DNA of 64,000 nt from Parasedimentitalea marina (GTDB lineage: Bacteria > Pseudomonadota > Alphaproteobacteria > Rhodobacterales > Rhodobacteraceae): assembly GCF_004006175.1 (NCBI RefSeq), contig NZ_CP033222.1, positions 88,907 to 152,906 of the forward strand. Direction: 5' to 3'. A program made the position numbers and the translations under genes. Position 1 is the stretch's first letter. The number at the start of each line of letters is the position of its first letter. The notes beneath the pieces are model-generated. The model ran no database searches. It was not told where the DNA came from and worked only from the letters and a program-made list of their open reading frames with translations. Positions 30,238 to 40,821 of this stretch are shown in pieces.

Positions 30238-31185
30238 ATGAAGACGGGGAACACCTCCTTACCTCCGCTGGACTATTTGCTGGCGTTTGAGGCCGCGGCC
30301 GAGACACAAAGTTTTGTCGGCGCTTCAAAAATGCTCAACATCAGCGAAACCGCGATCAGCCGCAAAGTTCGTTTGCTTGAGTTGCACTATGGAATTTCGC
30401 TGTTTGTACGGGGCCATCGGTCGATCACGCTGTCGTCACAGGGCATATCCTTTCTGGCCCGTATCCAGCCCGCACTGCAGGATCTGCGCGATGCATCCCG
30501 CCTTATCGTTGCAGAACATCAGCACAATCCGGTGACCGTCGCTGCCACCAACTCGGTGGCGACTTTATGGTTGATGCCGCGTCTCAATCAATTCACCCGG
30601 AAAAACAAACACCTGAAAATTATGATGGTTGCCTCGGACAATGACGACGAATGCCTGTCCGAAACGGTGGATCTGGCAATTCTGCGCGGGTCGGGCCACT
30701 GGCCAGGGTTTCAGGCGCAGTTATTGTTCGGTGAAACGATTTTTCCGATCTGTTCCCCGGCGTACCTGGAGGCAAATCCGGAGGCCGCAGATTTAGCCAC
30801 CTTCCCGTCTCACGACTTTCTCGAAGTCTCTTCCAAGCACACAGAATGGATGAATTGGCAGGTCTGGCTGAACACGATTGGCTCGCCCATTGCCGATCTG
30901 GAACGCTCGGCTTTGTTCAATACCTATCCAATGATGGTTCAGGCTGCGGTTGACGGATTGGGCATTGGACTTGGGTGGCGGCATTTGGTGGACCCGCTGA
31001 TCGCTCAAGGTAAATTGGTCAAACCCATAAAAGATCAGAACGTTCGCACAGACCAGGGATACTATCTGTTGCGCGCGGACCAGGCTGTTGATTTTGAAGA
31101 ATGCCAAATCGTCGAAAACTGGCTGTTAAGCATCAGTGAAAACCGCTCACGCTACGAGGGCTTCCCGACAAATTCGCCTAAGTAA
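30238..31185 (+). CDS. LysR-type (GcvA-like) transcriptional regulator
   Basis: An uninterrupted 315-residue regulator. The N terminus LPPLDYLLAFEAAAETQSFVGA with NISETAISRKVRLLE is the GcvA/AmpR-type winged helix; the rest is the effector domain, including DLAILRGSGHWPG and GLGIGLGWRHLVDPL. It lies between the TMAO operon (divergent) and the mgd operon (same strand, 111 bases downstream), so it may control either or both. The effector is unknown; a methylated amine or N-methylglutamate is plausible. Confidence 0.9.
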   Translation: MKTGNTSLPPLDYLLAFEAAAETQSFVGASKMLNISETAISRKVRLLELHYGISLFVRGHRSITLSSQGISFLARIQPALQDLRDASRLIVAEHQHNPVTVAATNSVATLWLMPRLNQFTRKNKHLKIMMVASDNDDECLSETVDLAILRGSGHWPGFQAQLLFGETIFPICSPAYLEANPEAADLATFPSHDFLEVSSKHTEWMNWQVWLNTIGSPIADLERSALFNTYPMMVQAAVDGLGIGLGWRHLVDPLIAQGKLVKPIKDQNVRTDQGYYLLRADQAVDFEECQIVENWLLSISENRSRYEGFPTNSPK

Positions 31186-31206
31186 TTTCTGCTCGGCATC
31201 CCTGAA

Positions 31207-31237
31207 TGTCGGATCTCACGGGGTGATTGTCCGATCT
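31207..31237 (+). promoter_or_regulatory. Direct repeat TGTCSGATCT ahead of mgdA
   Basis: TGTCGGATCT at 31207 and TGTCCGATCT at 31228 are 21 bases apart, two helical turns, in the 111-base gap before mgdA. This spacing puts both on one face of the helix, as for a regulator dimer. Which protein binds is unknown; the adjacent LysR and the downstream AraC and XRE regulators are candidates. Confidence 0.45.
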
Positions 31238-31296
31238 ACCACAGTAGTTTCACTGGATTTCCTGCATCATTGTGTCGCAAATGGATGAGGTCATAA

Positions 31297-32563
31297 ATGC
31301 GGTACTCAGGTCTTCGTGTGATTAAAGAGGCTTTGACGGGTCATCGGGGCTGGGGTCCTGTTTGGCGTGATCCTGAGCCGCAATCTTCGTATGATTTTGT
31401 GATTATTGGCGGTGGTGGGCATGGGTTGGCCACGGCGTATTATCTGGCCAAGACCTTTGCCAAGTCCCGCATTGCGGTGCTTGAAAAAGGCTGGATTGGC
31501 GGCGGTAATGTTGGCCGCAACACCACGATCATCCGCTCGAACTATATGCTGGATGGCAACGAGCCGTTTTATGAGTATTCGCTGAAGCTGTGGGAGGGTC
31601 TGGAGCAGGAGCTGAACTATAATGCGATGGTCAGCCAGCGCGGCATTCTCAACCTGATCCACAGCGATGCGCAACGCGATGCCTTTGTCCGGCGTGGCAA
31701 TGCCATGATATTGAACGGGGCCGATGCCGAGCTGCTGAGCACCGAGCAGATCCGCAAGGAATACCCGTTTCTTGATTTTGACAACGCCCGGTTCCCGATC
31801 AAGGGCGGGTTGGCGCAGCGGCGCGGTGGCACGGTGCGCCATGATGCGGTGGCCTGGGGCTATGCCCGGGGCGCTGACAGGCTGGGCGTTGATATCATCC
31901 AGAACTGCGAAGTCACCGGGTTCCGCATTGAGGATGGGATCTGCAAAGGGTGGAAACCTCGCGCGGGTTCATTGGCGCCGGTAAGGTCGGCTGCGCGGTT
32001 GCGGGCTCGTCTGGTCGGCTGATGGCCAAGGCCAATATGCGGCTGCCGATCGAAAGCCATGTCTTGCAGGCCTTTGTCTCGGAGGGGTTAAAGCCCATTC
32101 TGCCCGGCGTCATCACCTTTGGCGCGGGTCATTTTACTGCAGTCAGTCCGACAAGGGCGGGCTGGTGTTTGGCGGCGATATTGACGGCTACAACTCTTAT
32201 GCCCAGCGGGGCAATCTGCCGGTGGTCGAGGATGTCTGCGAAAGCGGCATGGCGCTGATCCCGGCGCTGGGGCGCGCCCGTCTGCTGCGCATGTGGGGCG
32301 GCGTCATGGACATGTCGATGGATGGCTCTCCGATCATTGATCGCACCCATATTGACGGGCTCTATTTCAACGGCGGCTGGTGTTACGGCGGCTTCAAGGC
32401 CATCCCGGCGTCGGGCATGTGTTATGCCCATCTGCTGGCCACCGACACCCCACACGACGTTGCCACCGCCTATCGCTTTGATCGTTTCCGGCGTGGCCAC
32501 ATGATCGATGAAAAGGCATGGGCGCCCAGCCCAACCTGCATTGAGGAGCACCTGAGATGCTGA
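31297..32563 (+). CDS. mgdA: N-methylglutamate dehydrogenase subunit A, SoxB-like (frameshifts)
   Basis: A flavoprotein of about 417 residues when corrected. The start RYSGLRVIKEALTGHRGW and VIIGGGGHGLATAYYLAK are typical of SoxB; RRGGTVRHDAVAWGYARGAD carries the His region associated with covalent FMN in sarcosine oxidase. The C-terminal part has GGVMDMSMDGSPIIDRTHIDG and GGWCYGGFKA. Breaks at a G run near 31946 and a T run near 32136. Linked to gmaS and mgsABC in the same window, this SoxB paralogue is better named MgdA, which oxidises N-methylglutamate, than sarcosine oxidase. Confidence 0.85.
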
Positions 32564-32844
32564 TCAACCACCCGCTTCTTGGCCCTCGCGACGCGCAAGA
32601 GTTCACCTATCTGGGCGATGCTTCGCTGATCAACCGGCCCGACTGGCAGGCCGAGGATGCCCAGGAGCAGTTCCACGACTACCTGTATCTGCGGGATAAT
32701 CCCGCAGGTCTGCACCGCGAGCTGTGGTTCCACGAGACCGGCGATCGCAGCTGGGTGGTGGTGACACGCGACACCACCACCCATGAAATCACCAAGGTTG
32801 AGCTGGCCCGCGATGTGGCCCGCTCCCTTGGCCGCAGCAAATAG
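32557..32844 (+). CDS. mgdB: N-methylglutamate dehydrogenase subunit B, SoxD-like
   Basis: A 95-residue small subunit starting LINHPLLGPRDAQEFTYLGD. In sarcosine oxidase the delta subunit holds zinc through cysteines near the N terminus (a CPxCG-type motif); here the equivalent positions read HPLLGPRD, and the chain has no cysteine. The rest (QFHDYLYLRDNPAGLHRELW, VTRDTTTHEI) matches the SoxD family. It overlaps mgdA's end by seven bases. The missing zinc ligands may mark the MgdB branch. Confidence 0.88.
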   Translation: MLINHPLLGPRDAQEFTYLGDASLINRPDWQAEDAQEQFHDYLYLRDNPAGLHRELWFHETGDRSWVVVTRDTTTHEITKVELARDVARSLGRSK

Positions 32845-32855
32845 AGGCGCCGACC

Positions 32856-35798
32856 ATGGCACAACCAAACCGATTACCCGGTGGCCAGATTGACCGCAGC
32901 CGGACGTTGAGCTTCACCTTTGATGGCAGGTCTTATCAGGGTCATCCCGGCGACACGCTGGCCTCGGCGCTGCTGGCCAATGGGGTGCGGCTGATGGGGC
33001 GCTCGTTCAAATACCACCGTCCGCGCGGGGTGCTGTCCTCGGGCAGCGAGGAGCCCAACGCCCTGGTCGAGCTGCGCAGCGGTGCGCGCCGCGAACCCAA
33101 TACCCGCGCCACCACGGCGGAATTGTTTGACGGGCTGATGGCCAATAGCCAGAACCGCTGGCCGTCGCTGAAGTTCGACGCCATGGCGATCAACGACCGG
33201 TTCTCCACCTTTCTGACCGCCGGATTTTACTACAAGACCTTCATGTGGCCCGCGGCCTTCTGGGAAAAATCTACGAGCCGATCATCCGCAAAGCTGCCGG
33301 TCTGGGGTCGCTGTCCTTGCAGGAAGATCCCGATAGCTATGACAAAGGCTTCCTGCACTGTGATCTGCTGATTGTTGGCGCTGGCCCTGCCGGTCTGGCG
33401 GCGGCGCTGACGGCGGCGCGCGCCGGGGCACAGGTGATCCTGGCCGAGGAGGATTTTGTCTTTGGCGGTCGCCTGAACGCGGAAAATTTTGAGATTGGCG
33501 AAGGATCTGCACTGGACTGGGTCTCGCAGACCATGGCAGAGCTGCAGACGCTGCCCAATGTGCGTTGCATGGCGCGCACCACAATTATTGGCGCCTTTGA
33601 CCACGGCATCCACGGCGCAGTCGAGCGGGTCTCGGACCATCTGGCCACGCCGGATGCGGGCAAGCCGCGCCAGATCCTGTGGCGCATCTACGCCAAGCGC
33701 ACGCTGCTGTGTGCCGGGGCGATTGAGCGGCCCATTGCCTTTGAAAACAACGACCGGCCCGGCATCATGCTGGCCGGATCCATGCGCGCCTATGCCAATC
33801 GCTGGGCCGCAACTCCGGCGCAGAAAGTGGTGGTGTTTACCAATAATGACGATGGCCACCGCACCGCCCTGGACCTGATCGCCAAAGGCGTGGGCGTCGC
33901 TGCCGTGATCGACACCCGTCCTGATGCGCCGCGTCTGGCCGATTGCGAGCTGATCCAGGGCGCCCGGGTGATCGACACCTCGGGCCGGTTGGGGCTGAAC
34001 TTTATCCAGCTGCGTCTGGCGGATGGCTCGGAACGCACCATTGAGTGCGGCGCGCTTGGCGTCTCCGGCGGCTGGAACCCAAATGTGCATATGACCTGCC
34101 ACCAGCGCGGTCGCCCGGTCTGGAATGATCAGATCGCTGCTTTTGTTCCGGGGATGGCCCTGCGGGCTTAAGTGTTCTTAAGCGCCGCCAATGGCGATTT
34201 CTCAACCGCTGCGGCACTGGCCAGTGGCAGCAAACAGGCGGTACAGGCGCTGCAAGAGCTGGAGATTGACGCCCCGCAATCACCCTGCCGCAGGCAGAAG
34301 ACGCGCCCGTCAACCTGCAGGCCTTTTGGCATGTGGGCGAGGGCAAGGGCCGCGCCTGGCTGGATCAGCAAAACGATGTCACCGTCAAGGACGTCAAACT
34401 GGCACATCAGGAGAACTTCCGCTCGGTCGAGCACCTGAAGCGCTATACCACGCTGGGCATGGCGACGGATCAGGGCAAGACGTCGAACATGGGCGGCCTG
34501 GCGATCATGGCCGAACTGGCGGGCAAATCGATCCCGCAGGTCGGCACTACCATTTTCCGCCCCCTATACCCCAGTGGCAATGGGCACCCTTGGCGGCCGC
34601 TCACGCGGGGATTTCCACCCCACCCGCAAGACCCCAGTCACATCTGGGCCGCCGAACAGGGCGCGGTGTTTGTCGAGGTCGGCAATTGGCTGCGGGCCCA
34701 GTGGTTCCCGCAACAGGGCGAGACCCATTGGCGCCAAAGTGTCGACCGCGAGGTCCGCGCCACCCGTGGCTCTGTCGGGATCTGTGATGTGACCACCCTG
34801 GGCAAAATTGACGTCCAGGGCGCGGATGCGGCGGATTTCCTGAACCGGGTCTATGCCAATGCCTTTGCCAAACTGCCGGTGGGCAAAACCCGCTATGGGT
34901 TGATGCTGCGCGAGGATGGCATTGCCATGGACGACGGCACCACCGCACGTCTGGCCGAGGATCATTTTGTGATGACCACCACCACCGCCAATGCGGTCAC
35001 GGTCTATCGCCACATGGAATTTGTCCACCAATGCCTGTGCCCGGATATGGATGTGCAGCTGATCTCCACCACCGAGGCCTGGGCGCAATATGCCGTGGCC
35101 GGTCCCAACAGCCGGGCCCTGCTGCAAAGATTGTCGACCCGCGTTTGACATCAGCAACGAGGCATTCCCATTCATGGGCTGCGCTGAGATCACCGTCTGC
35201 GGCGGCTTACGTGCCCGGTTGTTCCGGATCTCGTTCTCGGGCGAGTTGGCCTTTGAAATTGCGGTGCCCACCCGCTATGGCGACGCGCTGATCCGGGCGC
35301 TGATGCAGGCCGGAGAAGAATTCGACGTGGTGCCCTATGGCACCGAGGCCCTAGGCGTGATGCGGATCGAAAAAGGTCACGCGGCGGGCAACGAGCTGAA
35401 CGGCACCACCACCGCGCTGAACCTTGGCATGGGACGGATGGTGTCCAAAAGAAAGACTGCATCGGCAACACCCTGTCCGAGCGCGCCGGGCTGAACCCGG
35501 TGGATGCGCTGGCGCTGGTCGGCTTTAAACCGGTGAACAGCACTGACAAAGTCACGGCAGGCGGGCATCTGATCACCGCAGGTGATGCGGTGGATGCGGC
35601 GCATGATCAGGGCTATGTCACCTCGGCCTGTTATTCACCGATCCTGAACAGCTCGATCGGCATTGGCTTCCTGAAGAACGGCAGCGCCCGCCTGGGCGAG
35701 ACCCTGCTGCTGACCAGCCCGCTGACCGGATTGGACGTGCAAGTTCAAGTGGTCAGTGCGCATTTTGTAGACCCAGAGGGGACCGTCTTCGTGATTAA
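32856..35798 (+). CDS. mgdC: N-methylglutamate dehydrogenase subunit C, SoxA-like (several frameshifts)
   Basis: Large subunit of about 985 residues. Order: ferredoxin-like N-terminal domain (FTFDGRSYQGHPGDTLASAL), Rossmann domain (IVGAGPAGLAAALTAARAGA), then a GcvT-like folate domain (DREVRATRGSVGICDVTTLG, GLMLREDGIAMDDGTTARL, GVMRIEKGHAAGNELNG). It oxidises N-methylglutamate and passes the C1 unit to tetrahydrofolate. Breaks lie near 33264, 34272, 35130, 35146, 35448 and 35780. An in-frame TAA at 34169 sits in two close CTTAAG sequences where a GVAGAANGDFS-type motif is expected. Correcting the last break gives a stop at 35798 overlapping mgdD. Confidence 0.85.
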
Positions 35799-36356
35799 TC
35801 TTACAGCAGTTACTGCCCTGGGCGGACCGTCAGCCCGGGTGGACCACTTTAACGGCGTCACCGTGACGGAATGCCCCGACTGGGCGCTGGCCTCGGTGAC
35901 GGCACGGCGGGGCCAGAGCGGCCAGACCGCCGATAAAGCCCGGGCCATGCTGGGGTTTGCGCTGCCCGACATTGGGCTCTGCACCGGTGACGGCAGCCTG
36001 TCGGCCTTTGGATCGGTCCCGAGCAATGGATGATTGAGGCACCGCACTCCAGTCACGAGGATCTGGCGGCGCAGCTGAAAACGGCCCTCGGCGACAGTGC
36101 GTCAATCACCGAGCAAACCGACGGCTGGGTCCGGTTTGATCTGACCGGGCCAGGCTGCACCTCTGTGCTGGAACGTCTCAGCAATGCCAATACCGCAACG
36201 ATGAAATCCGGCAGCATCACCCGCACCGGCATTCATCATCTGGGCTGCTTGCTCAGCTGTCGCAGCAGCGGCGATCACTACAGCATCTGGGGCCCCAGAT
36301 CCGCCGCCCAAACCCTGCACCACGCCATAGACACCGTCGCCAAAAGCGCCCTGTAG
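35791..36356 (+). CDS. mgdD: N-methylglutamate dehydrogenase subunit D, SoxG-like (one frameshift)
   Basis: A gamma-subunit-like protein of about 189 residues. It starts with GTG (INLTAVTALGG), overlapping the corrected mgdC stop by eight bases, and ends LHHAIDTVAKSAL. The second half reads MIEAPHSSHEDLAAQLKTAL and EQTDGWVRFDLTGPG, the conserved SoxG core. One base is lost near 36015, between FGS and the expected GPEQWMIE. It is the last gene of the mgd operon and meets a convergent AraC gene 30 bases on. Confidence 0.82.
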
Positions 36357-36385
36357 ACCGCCACGGCCAGGGGCGTATCAGCCGG

Positions 36386-37393
36386 TCAAATCGAGGGAAT
36401 TGACCGGTTGTTCTCAACCCGAAACAAATTAATCTTCTTACGGTCCTGCTGCGGTGTAACCCCGAACTCTTCGCGGTAGTGGAACAACAGCGGTTCTGTG
36501 GTTGCATAGCCCACAGCCAGACCAATCTGGGTCATGGTGTCATTGGAATACAGAACCATCTGACGGGCCGCATTCATCCGCAGGGTGCGGTAATACCGCG
36601 AGGGGCTTTGACCTGTCGCGTCTTTAAATCGCCGCTCCATTTGCCGGGGCGACGTCCCCACCATTTTGGCGACCTCAGATACGGCCAGCGGGTCCTCTAT
36701 ATTGGCCGCAAAATCTCAACCGCGTCAGCCACCGCGCGGGGCAACATATCCGAGGTGCTTTCACTGTGAAATGTTGGGATCTTTTGGCGCACGCCCTGCC
36801 CCGCATCAAGGGATGCTGAAACCAGCAGGCGACTTCGGTAGTGACATTATTGCCCAGTTTTTGCTCTATCATATGGAGCATGAGGTCGAACATCGCCGCT
36901 GCCCCGGACACCGTATACCGTTCGCGGTCGATGTTGATCACGTCATCTGTGGTGCGTAGATCCGGAAATTCAGCGGCAAACGCGGCCGCGTAACACCAAT
37001 GCACACTGCAGGTATGACCATCCAGCAATCCGCTGCGGGCCAATGGAAATACCCCAGCGCTGACACCGCCCATTTTAACCCCATGACGCGCCATACGACG
37101 CACATGCCCTTGCGCCGGTTTTGGCTCAAGAAAACTGGCCAATGGGCTGCTAAGAAGAAACAGGTAATCCAGCCGGTCCGCATCAGCCAAGGCCAAATCC
37201 GGGTCGAACCCAACCGCAGCACTCGACTCAACGCGCGCCCCGTTTTCCGAGATCAGTTTCCAGGCAAAGGCTTCTTTGCCTGCAATTTCATTGGCCGCGC
37301 GCAAGGTTCGATCGCCGAAGTCAAAGCTGACATCGGAAAACCAGGAAAAATGAAAACCCAAGGGTTATTACGTCTCTATCTGTCACTACTCAT
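36386..37393 (-). CDS. GlxA-type AraC regulator (frameshifts)
   Basis: Another regulator with an amidotransferase-like sensor and an AraC DNA-binding domain. The sensor reads PLRAANEIAGKEAFAWKLIS and MGGVSAGVFPLARSGLLDG; the HTH region reads VSEVAKMVGTSPRQMERRFK and IGLAVGYATTEPLLFHYREE. Breaks occur near 37305, 36800 and 36712. Upstream of the first break another frame gives VFIFPGFPMSALTSAIEPLR, the expected N terminus, so the true start lies near 37393 and is uncertain. It is convergent with mgdD and probably regulates methylated-amine genes, possibly mgd or dmm. Confidence 0.78.
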
Positions 37394-37510
37394 TTCTCAC
37401 TAGCAGGAAACATCGCCGCCATGATAGGCTCAAATAATAACACTAATTGCATTCTTCTGTCACCACCAGTAGCACTGCCAGGAAACTCTGGCCCATAATC
37501 ACAGGTATCT

Positions 37511-38166
37511 ATGACTTCCCCTGCAAACACCGCTTCCGCCGCCACAAATGTCTTGTCACAAGATCCGCATCGCGTTCTGGGTGAGCGCGAAAAGTGCTGG
37601 AAGTTGCCATCGGACGTGAGGTGCGTGCCTTTCGCAAGCAACAAAACATGACCGTTGCCGAGCTCGCCAAATCAACCGGTCTTTCGATTGGAATGCTGTC
37701 CAAAATCGAAAACGGCAATACCTCTCCTTCGCTGACCACCTTACAAACCCTTGCCCATTCGCTGAACGTCCCGTTGACCGCATTTCTGCGCCGGTTTGAA
37801 GAGACCCGCAGCGCCGTGCACACCAAATCCAGCGAGGGTGTCGAAATGGAGCGCGAGGGCACCCGCGCCGGGCATCAGTATAATCTGCTGGGACATCTGG
37901 GCTCCAATGCCAGCGGGGTTGTGGTCGAACCCTATTTGATCACTTTGACCGAACAATCCGACGTCTTTCCGACCTTTCAACACGAGGGCATCGAGACCAT
38001 CTATATGTTGTCCGGCGAAGTGGACTATCGGCATGGCAACTCTGTTTATCCTCTCAAGCCCGGCGACACATTGTTCTTTGATGCCGATGCGCCGCATGGG
38101 CCGAGACCCTGGTGTCCCTCTTAGGCCCGTTACCTGTCGGTCATCTCATACCTTCAGGCCAATTGA
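37511..38166 (+). CDS. XRE-cupin transcriptional regulator (frameshifts)
   Basis: A regulator of about 218 residues with an N-terminal XRE helix-turn-helix (FRKQQNMTVAELAKSTGLSI, MLSKIENGNTSPSLTTL) and a C-terminal cupin (HEGIETIYMLSGEVDYRHGN, LKPGDTLFFDADAPHGPE). ATG at 37511 opens MTSPANTASAATNVLSQ and joins the main part after one A is added near 37597. Two breaks near 38100 and 38121 hide the normal ending LPARYLSVISYLQAN; the second reads CTTAGG where CCCGG is expected. Such regulators sense small ligands. It sits between the mgd and dmm operons. Confidence 0.8.
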
Positions 38167-38178
38167 TCTGCTCCGGTA

Positions 38179-39217
38179 TCAATCCGGCCAAATCCCATCC
38201 GAGGTTGGGGCGCCATCATCAAACTGCGACAGGTAGTCGACAATCAATGGACGGTTGTCGATGAAGCCTTTGTAGGTGGCCAGCTCGACAGGCAGATCGC
38301 AGATCACCCGATGCAGCCGCCGTCCCCATTTTGGCACTGTCACCAGATCTTGCAGGGCGATCAAATAACAGCGGATCGGGAACACCAGCGCGTTAGAGCG
38401 CGGCAAGCGAAAGAACGTTTGCAGCTCAACCCGCAGATGCTGTTTCTGACCCACCGTTTCCGGCGTCATCGTCGTCTTTTGAATGCCCCATTTATGGTAG
38501 TTTTCAGGTGAGGTATCCAGCAGGATTCACCGTCATCGTCCAGTTCAACCGCCGCGCTGGCATGCCCTGCTGTACATTCAGCAGGAACTTCAACGCCCGA
38601 ATAAAGATCCCCATTTCATTGGCCTTGGGCACCGGTGCGTGCCACTCGAAAAAGTTCATGCCGATGTCAAAATCCAGCGACCAGTCCGCCTGGGTGGTGA
38701 TCATGCCGGCGTCCATCCACAGGTTGTCGTCCCGCTGATCCAGCACCGCAAAATCACCCTGCGTCTGACGGGTGATATATTCCAGCGGACCATATGGCAG
38801 CGTGGTTTCATCCATAAAGACGAACTTTTGCTCGATCCCCATTGGCTTGTTGATCCAATGCCAATTGTTGCCGTCACGGTGCAGCTCAAACAGATCCGGG
38901 TAATCTTCGGATTTGCTGACCATGATCAGCTCCAGCAGGTCCCAGCCGGCAAGTGTCATATGCGGCAGCGATTGGCAGCGCAGCGGATCATCCGCCAACA
39001 CCAGCGCCCGGTCTTTCATCTCCGAGACATAATGCTCGTCGACATCAAACCGTTTCTCATAAATCGACCCTTCCGGCCCACCCTGATGCCGTTCCATGTT
39101 CACCGAATACATGTAGCTGTCTTCGTGAAACGGAAACGGAAAGCGTTTGATGGCCCGGTCGCTGTTGTGGAAAGTATACTCGCCGCGAAAGCTCTCGTCG
39201 TTGAATTGTATTGTCAT
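38179..39217 (-). CDS. dmmC: Dimethylamine monooxygenase subunit, DUF3445 haem-dependent oxidative N-demethylase type (one frameshift)
   Basis: About 346 residues of the haem-dependent oxidative N-demethylase (DUF3445) family. Conserved stretches include FPFPFHEDSYMYSVNMERH, DLFELHRDGNNWHWINKP and MITTQADWSLDFDIGMNFFE. The C-terminal part continues in another frame with KQHLRVELQTFFRLPRSNAL after a break near 38508. This subunit is the likely oxygen-activating component that demethylates dimethylamine to methylamine and formaldehyde. It is the last gene of the four-gene order known as dmmDABC; letter assignment follows that order. Confidence 0.85.
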
Positions 39218-39226
39218 TGGTACCCC

Positions 39227-40188
39227 CTATCGGTCCAGCACAAGGGTCTTGCCCTCGAACCGGCTGACACATGGCATGATTTTTTTGCCACTGGTTTTCT
39301 GATCGTCTTCCAACCAGTGATCGTAATGAAGGAACTTGCCGTCATAGCCGATGACATCCGTCTCGCACTGGCCACAGGCGCCGCCGCGGCACAGATAGGG
39401 TGCATCCACACCCGCCGCCTCGATTGCTTCCAGCAGGCTTTGGTGTTCGCCCACTTGAATGACCTTGTTGGACATTGCCAGTTTGACCTCAAACGGTTTG
39501 CCGGATCTTGGCGCCAGGAATTCCTCGTAATGCACTGCTTCACGCGGCCATCCCAGATCCGCAGCCCTGCCCCGCACCCAGTCGATCATCCCTTGGGGCC
39601 ACAGACATAGATATGGGTGCCCAAAGGCTGCCCACCCAGCAACTGCTCCAGATCGATGCTCTGATTCTGGTCGTCATAATAGATATGGGTGGTGTTGGGA
39701 TGCTGCTCCGTCAATTCGTCAACATAAGACCCTAACGCGGGGTTGCGGCAGGAATAGTGAAGCTCAAACCGCTCTCCCATGACCGAGAGTTGCTTGATCT
39801 GTGCCAAAATGGCGTGATGCCAATGCCGTAAGCAATCATCAGATGTTTGCGCGCCCGCAGATCCAGCGAGAACAGATTGACCGGATAGCTGATCGTCATC
39901 TGGTCGCCGGGTTTTACACTGTTGTGCATAAACAATGAGCCCCCGGCCGGTGTCATCGCGGCGTACCGAGATCGTATAGGCGGTTTGGTCCATTGGATCG
40001 GACATCAGGGAATAGGGGTTCAGGCGATGGGTATCCCCATCCTGCATTTCAACAACAGTATGCGCGCCACCGGAAAAGGTGGGCAGCAAACCGCCATCGC
40101 TGCGCTCAAAGCGGAACCGCTTTACCAGCGCATTCACCGCACTCACATCCGTCACGGTGACGGCAATTTTATTGGTCCCGGCACTCAT
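39227..40188 (-). CDS. dmmB: Dimethylamine monooxygenase reductase, FAD/[2Fe-2S] type (frameshifts)
   Basis: A phthalate-dioxygenase-reductase-like protein of about 321 residues. The flavin domain has HRLNPYSLMSDPMDQTAYTI; the NAD(P)H domain has AYGIGITP and IYVCGPQGMIDWV once corrected; the C-terminal ferredoxin domain has AAGVDAPYLCRGGACGQCET, the plant-type [2Fe-2S] cysteines. Breaks are near 39945, 39812 and 39597. It passes electrons from NAD(P)H to the monooxygenase. It overlaps the next upstream gene by four bases. Confidence 0.85.
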
Positions 40189-40793
40189 GAGTATAACTCC
40201 ACTGGGTCAGGAACATTGCCGGGATCTTCGGCATCAATGCAAACACCCTGAAACGCCGCCAATCGGCGCGAGTAGTGGTCCCGCACAAACAGATTCAACC
40301 CGCAGTGCGAACACACAAACGGATCAGTCATCACGTCTTCGGTGATGCCCTTGCAATGGACGCATTGCATCCGGCGCGCCACCGACCCACGGTGTTCGGT
40401 CTGGATCGCGGAATGTGGGATACCCGCCGTTGTGACCTCTAGCATGGCTTGGCCAATCAACCCTTCGGTGCCAGCCAAATAGACCTGCAATCCCATATGG
40501 GAATCGGTCAATGTGCGCCGCAACCGCGCCACGCTGGCACTGTAGCTGGGCCCCACATACAGCTGCGCCGGGCCGAGCGCCTGCAACTGAGTAACAAATG
40601 TGTCGCCACTGCCCTTTGGGAAATACATGATATTGGCACCGGCCATCAGGTCCGGCTTGGCCTGCGCCACGTCAATCAAGGCTTCGGCGCCTTCGGCGTC
40701 TGCAATCATCAGATGCACCTTACCCGGCCTGGGTTCTAGTGTGCCATAAATCGGGCGACTTCTGATGGATTCGGGAAACTGAAACTTGGTCAT
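40185..40793 (-). CDS. dmmA: Dimethylamine monooxygenase subunit DmmA-like protein
   Basis: A 202-residue uninterrupted protein. The N-terminal three quarters contain a Rossmann-like fold without an obvious cofactor motif; the C-terminal part carries two CxxC pairs (MQCVHC and VCSHC) and a final Cys, a zinc-ribbon or rubredoxin-like site. It matches the small DmmA-type subunit found with DUF3445 proteins. It is second in the operon and coupled by ATGA overlap to the reductase gene. Confidence 0.82.
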   Translation of the reverse strand: MTKFQFPESIRSRPIYGTLEPRPGKVHLMIADAEGAEALIDVAQAKPDLMAGANIMYFPKGSGDTFVTQLQALGPAQLYVGPSYSASVARLRRTLTDSHMGLQVYLAGTEGLIGQAMLEVTTAGIPHSAIQTEHRGSVARRMQCVHCKGITEDVMTDPFVCSHCGLNLFVRDHYSRRLAAFQGVCIDAEDPGNVPDPVELYS

Positions 40794-40821
40794 CTGCCCC
40801 GTTTTCTCTGTCTGTTGTCGT

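Noticed and set aside
34167..34182. Two close CTTAAG sequences as a possible mobile-element footprint
   Set aside because: The same hexamer replaces GCCGGC at unrelated conserved sites, with no element ends or target duplications, so a sequence-error cause fits better.
31297..36356. Sarcosine oxidase soxBDAG
   Set aside because: Gene order and folds match, but with gmaS and mgsABC nearby and the cysteine-free small subunit, N-methylglutamate dehydrogenase is the better reading; sarcosine remains an alternative.
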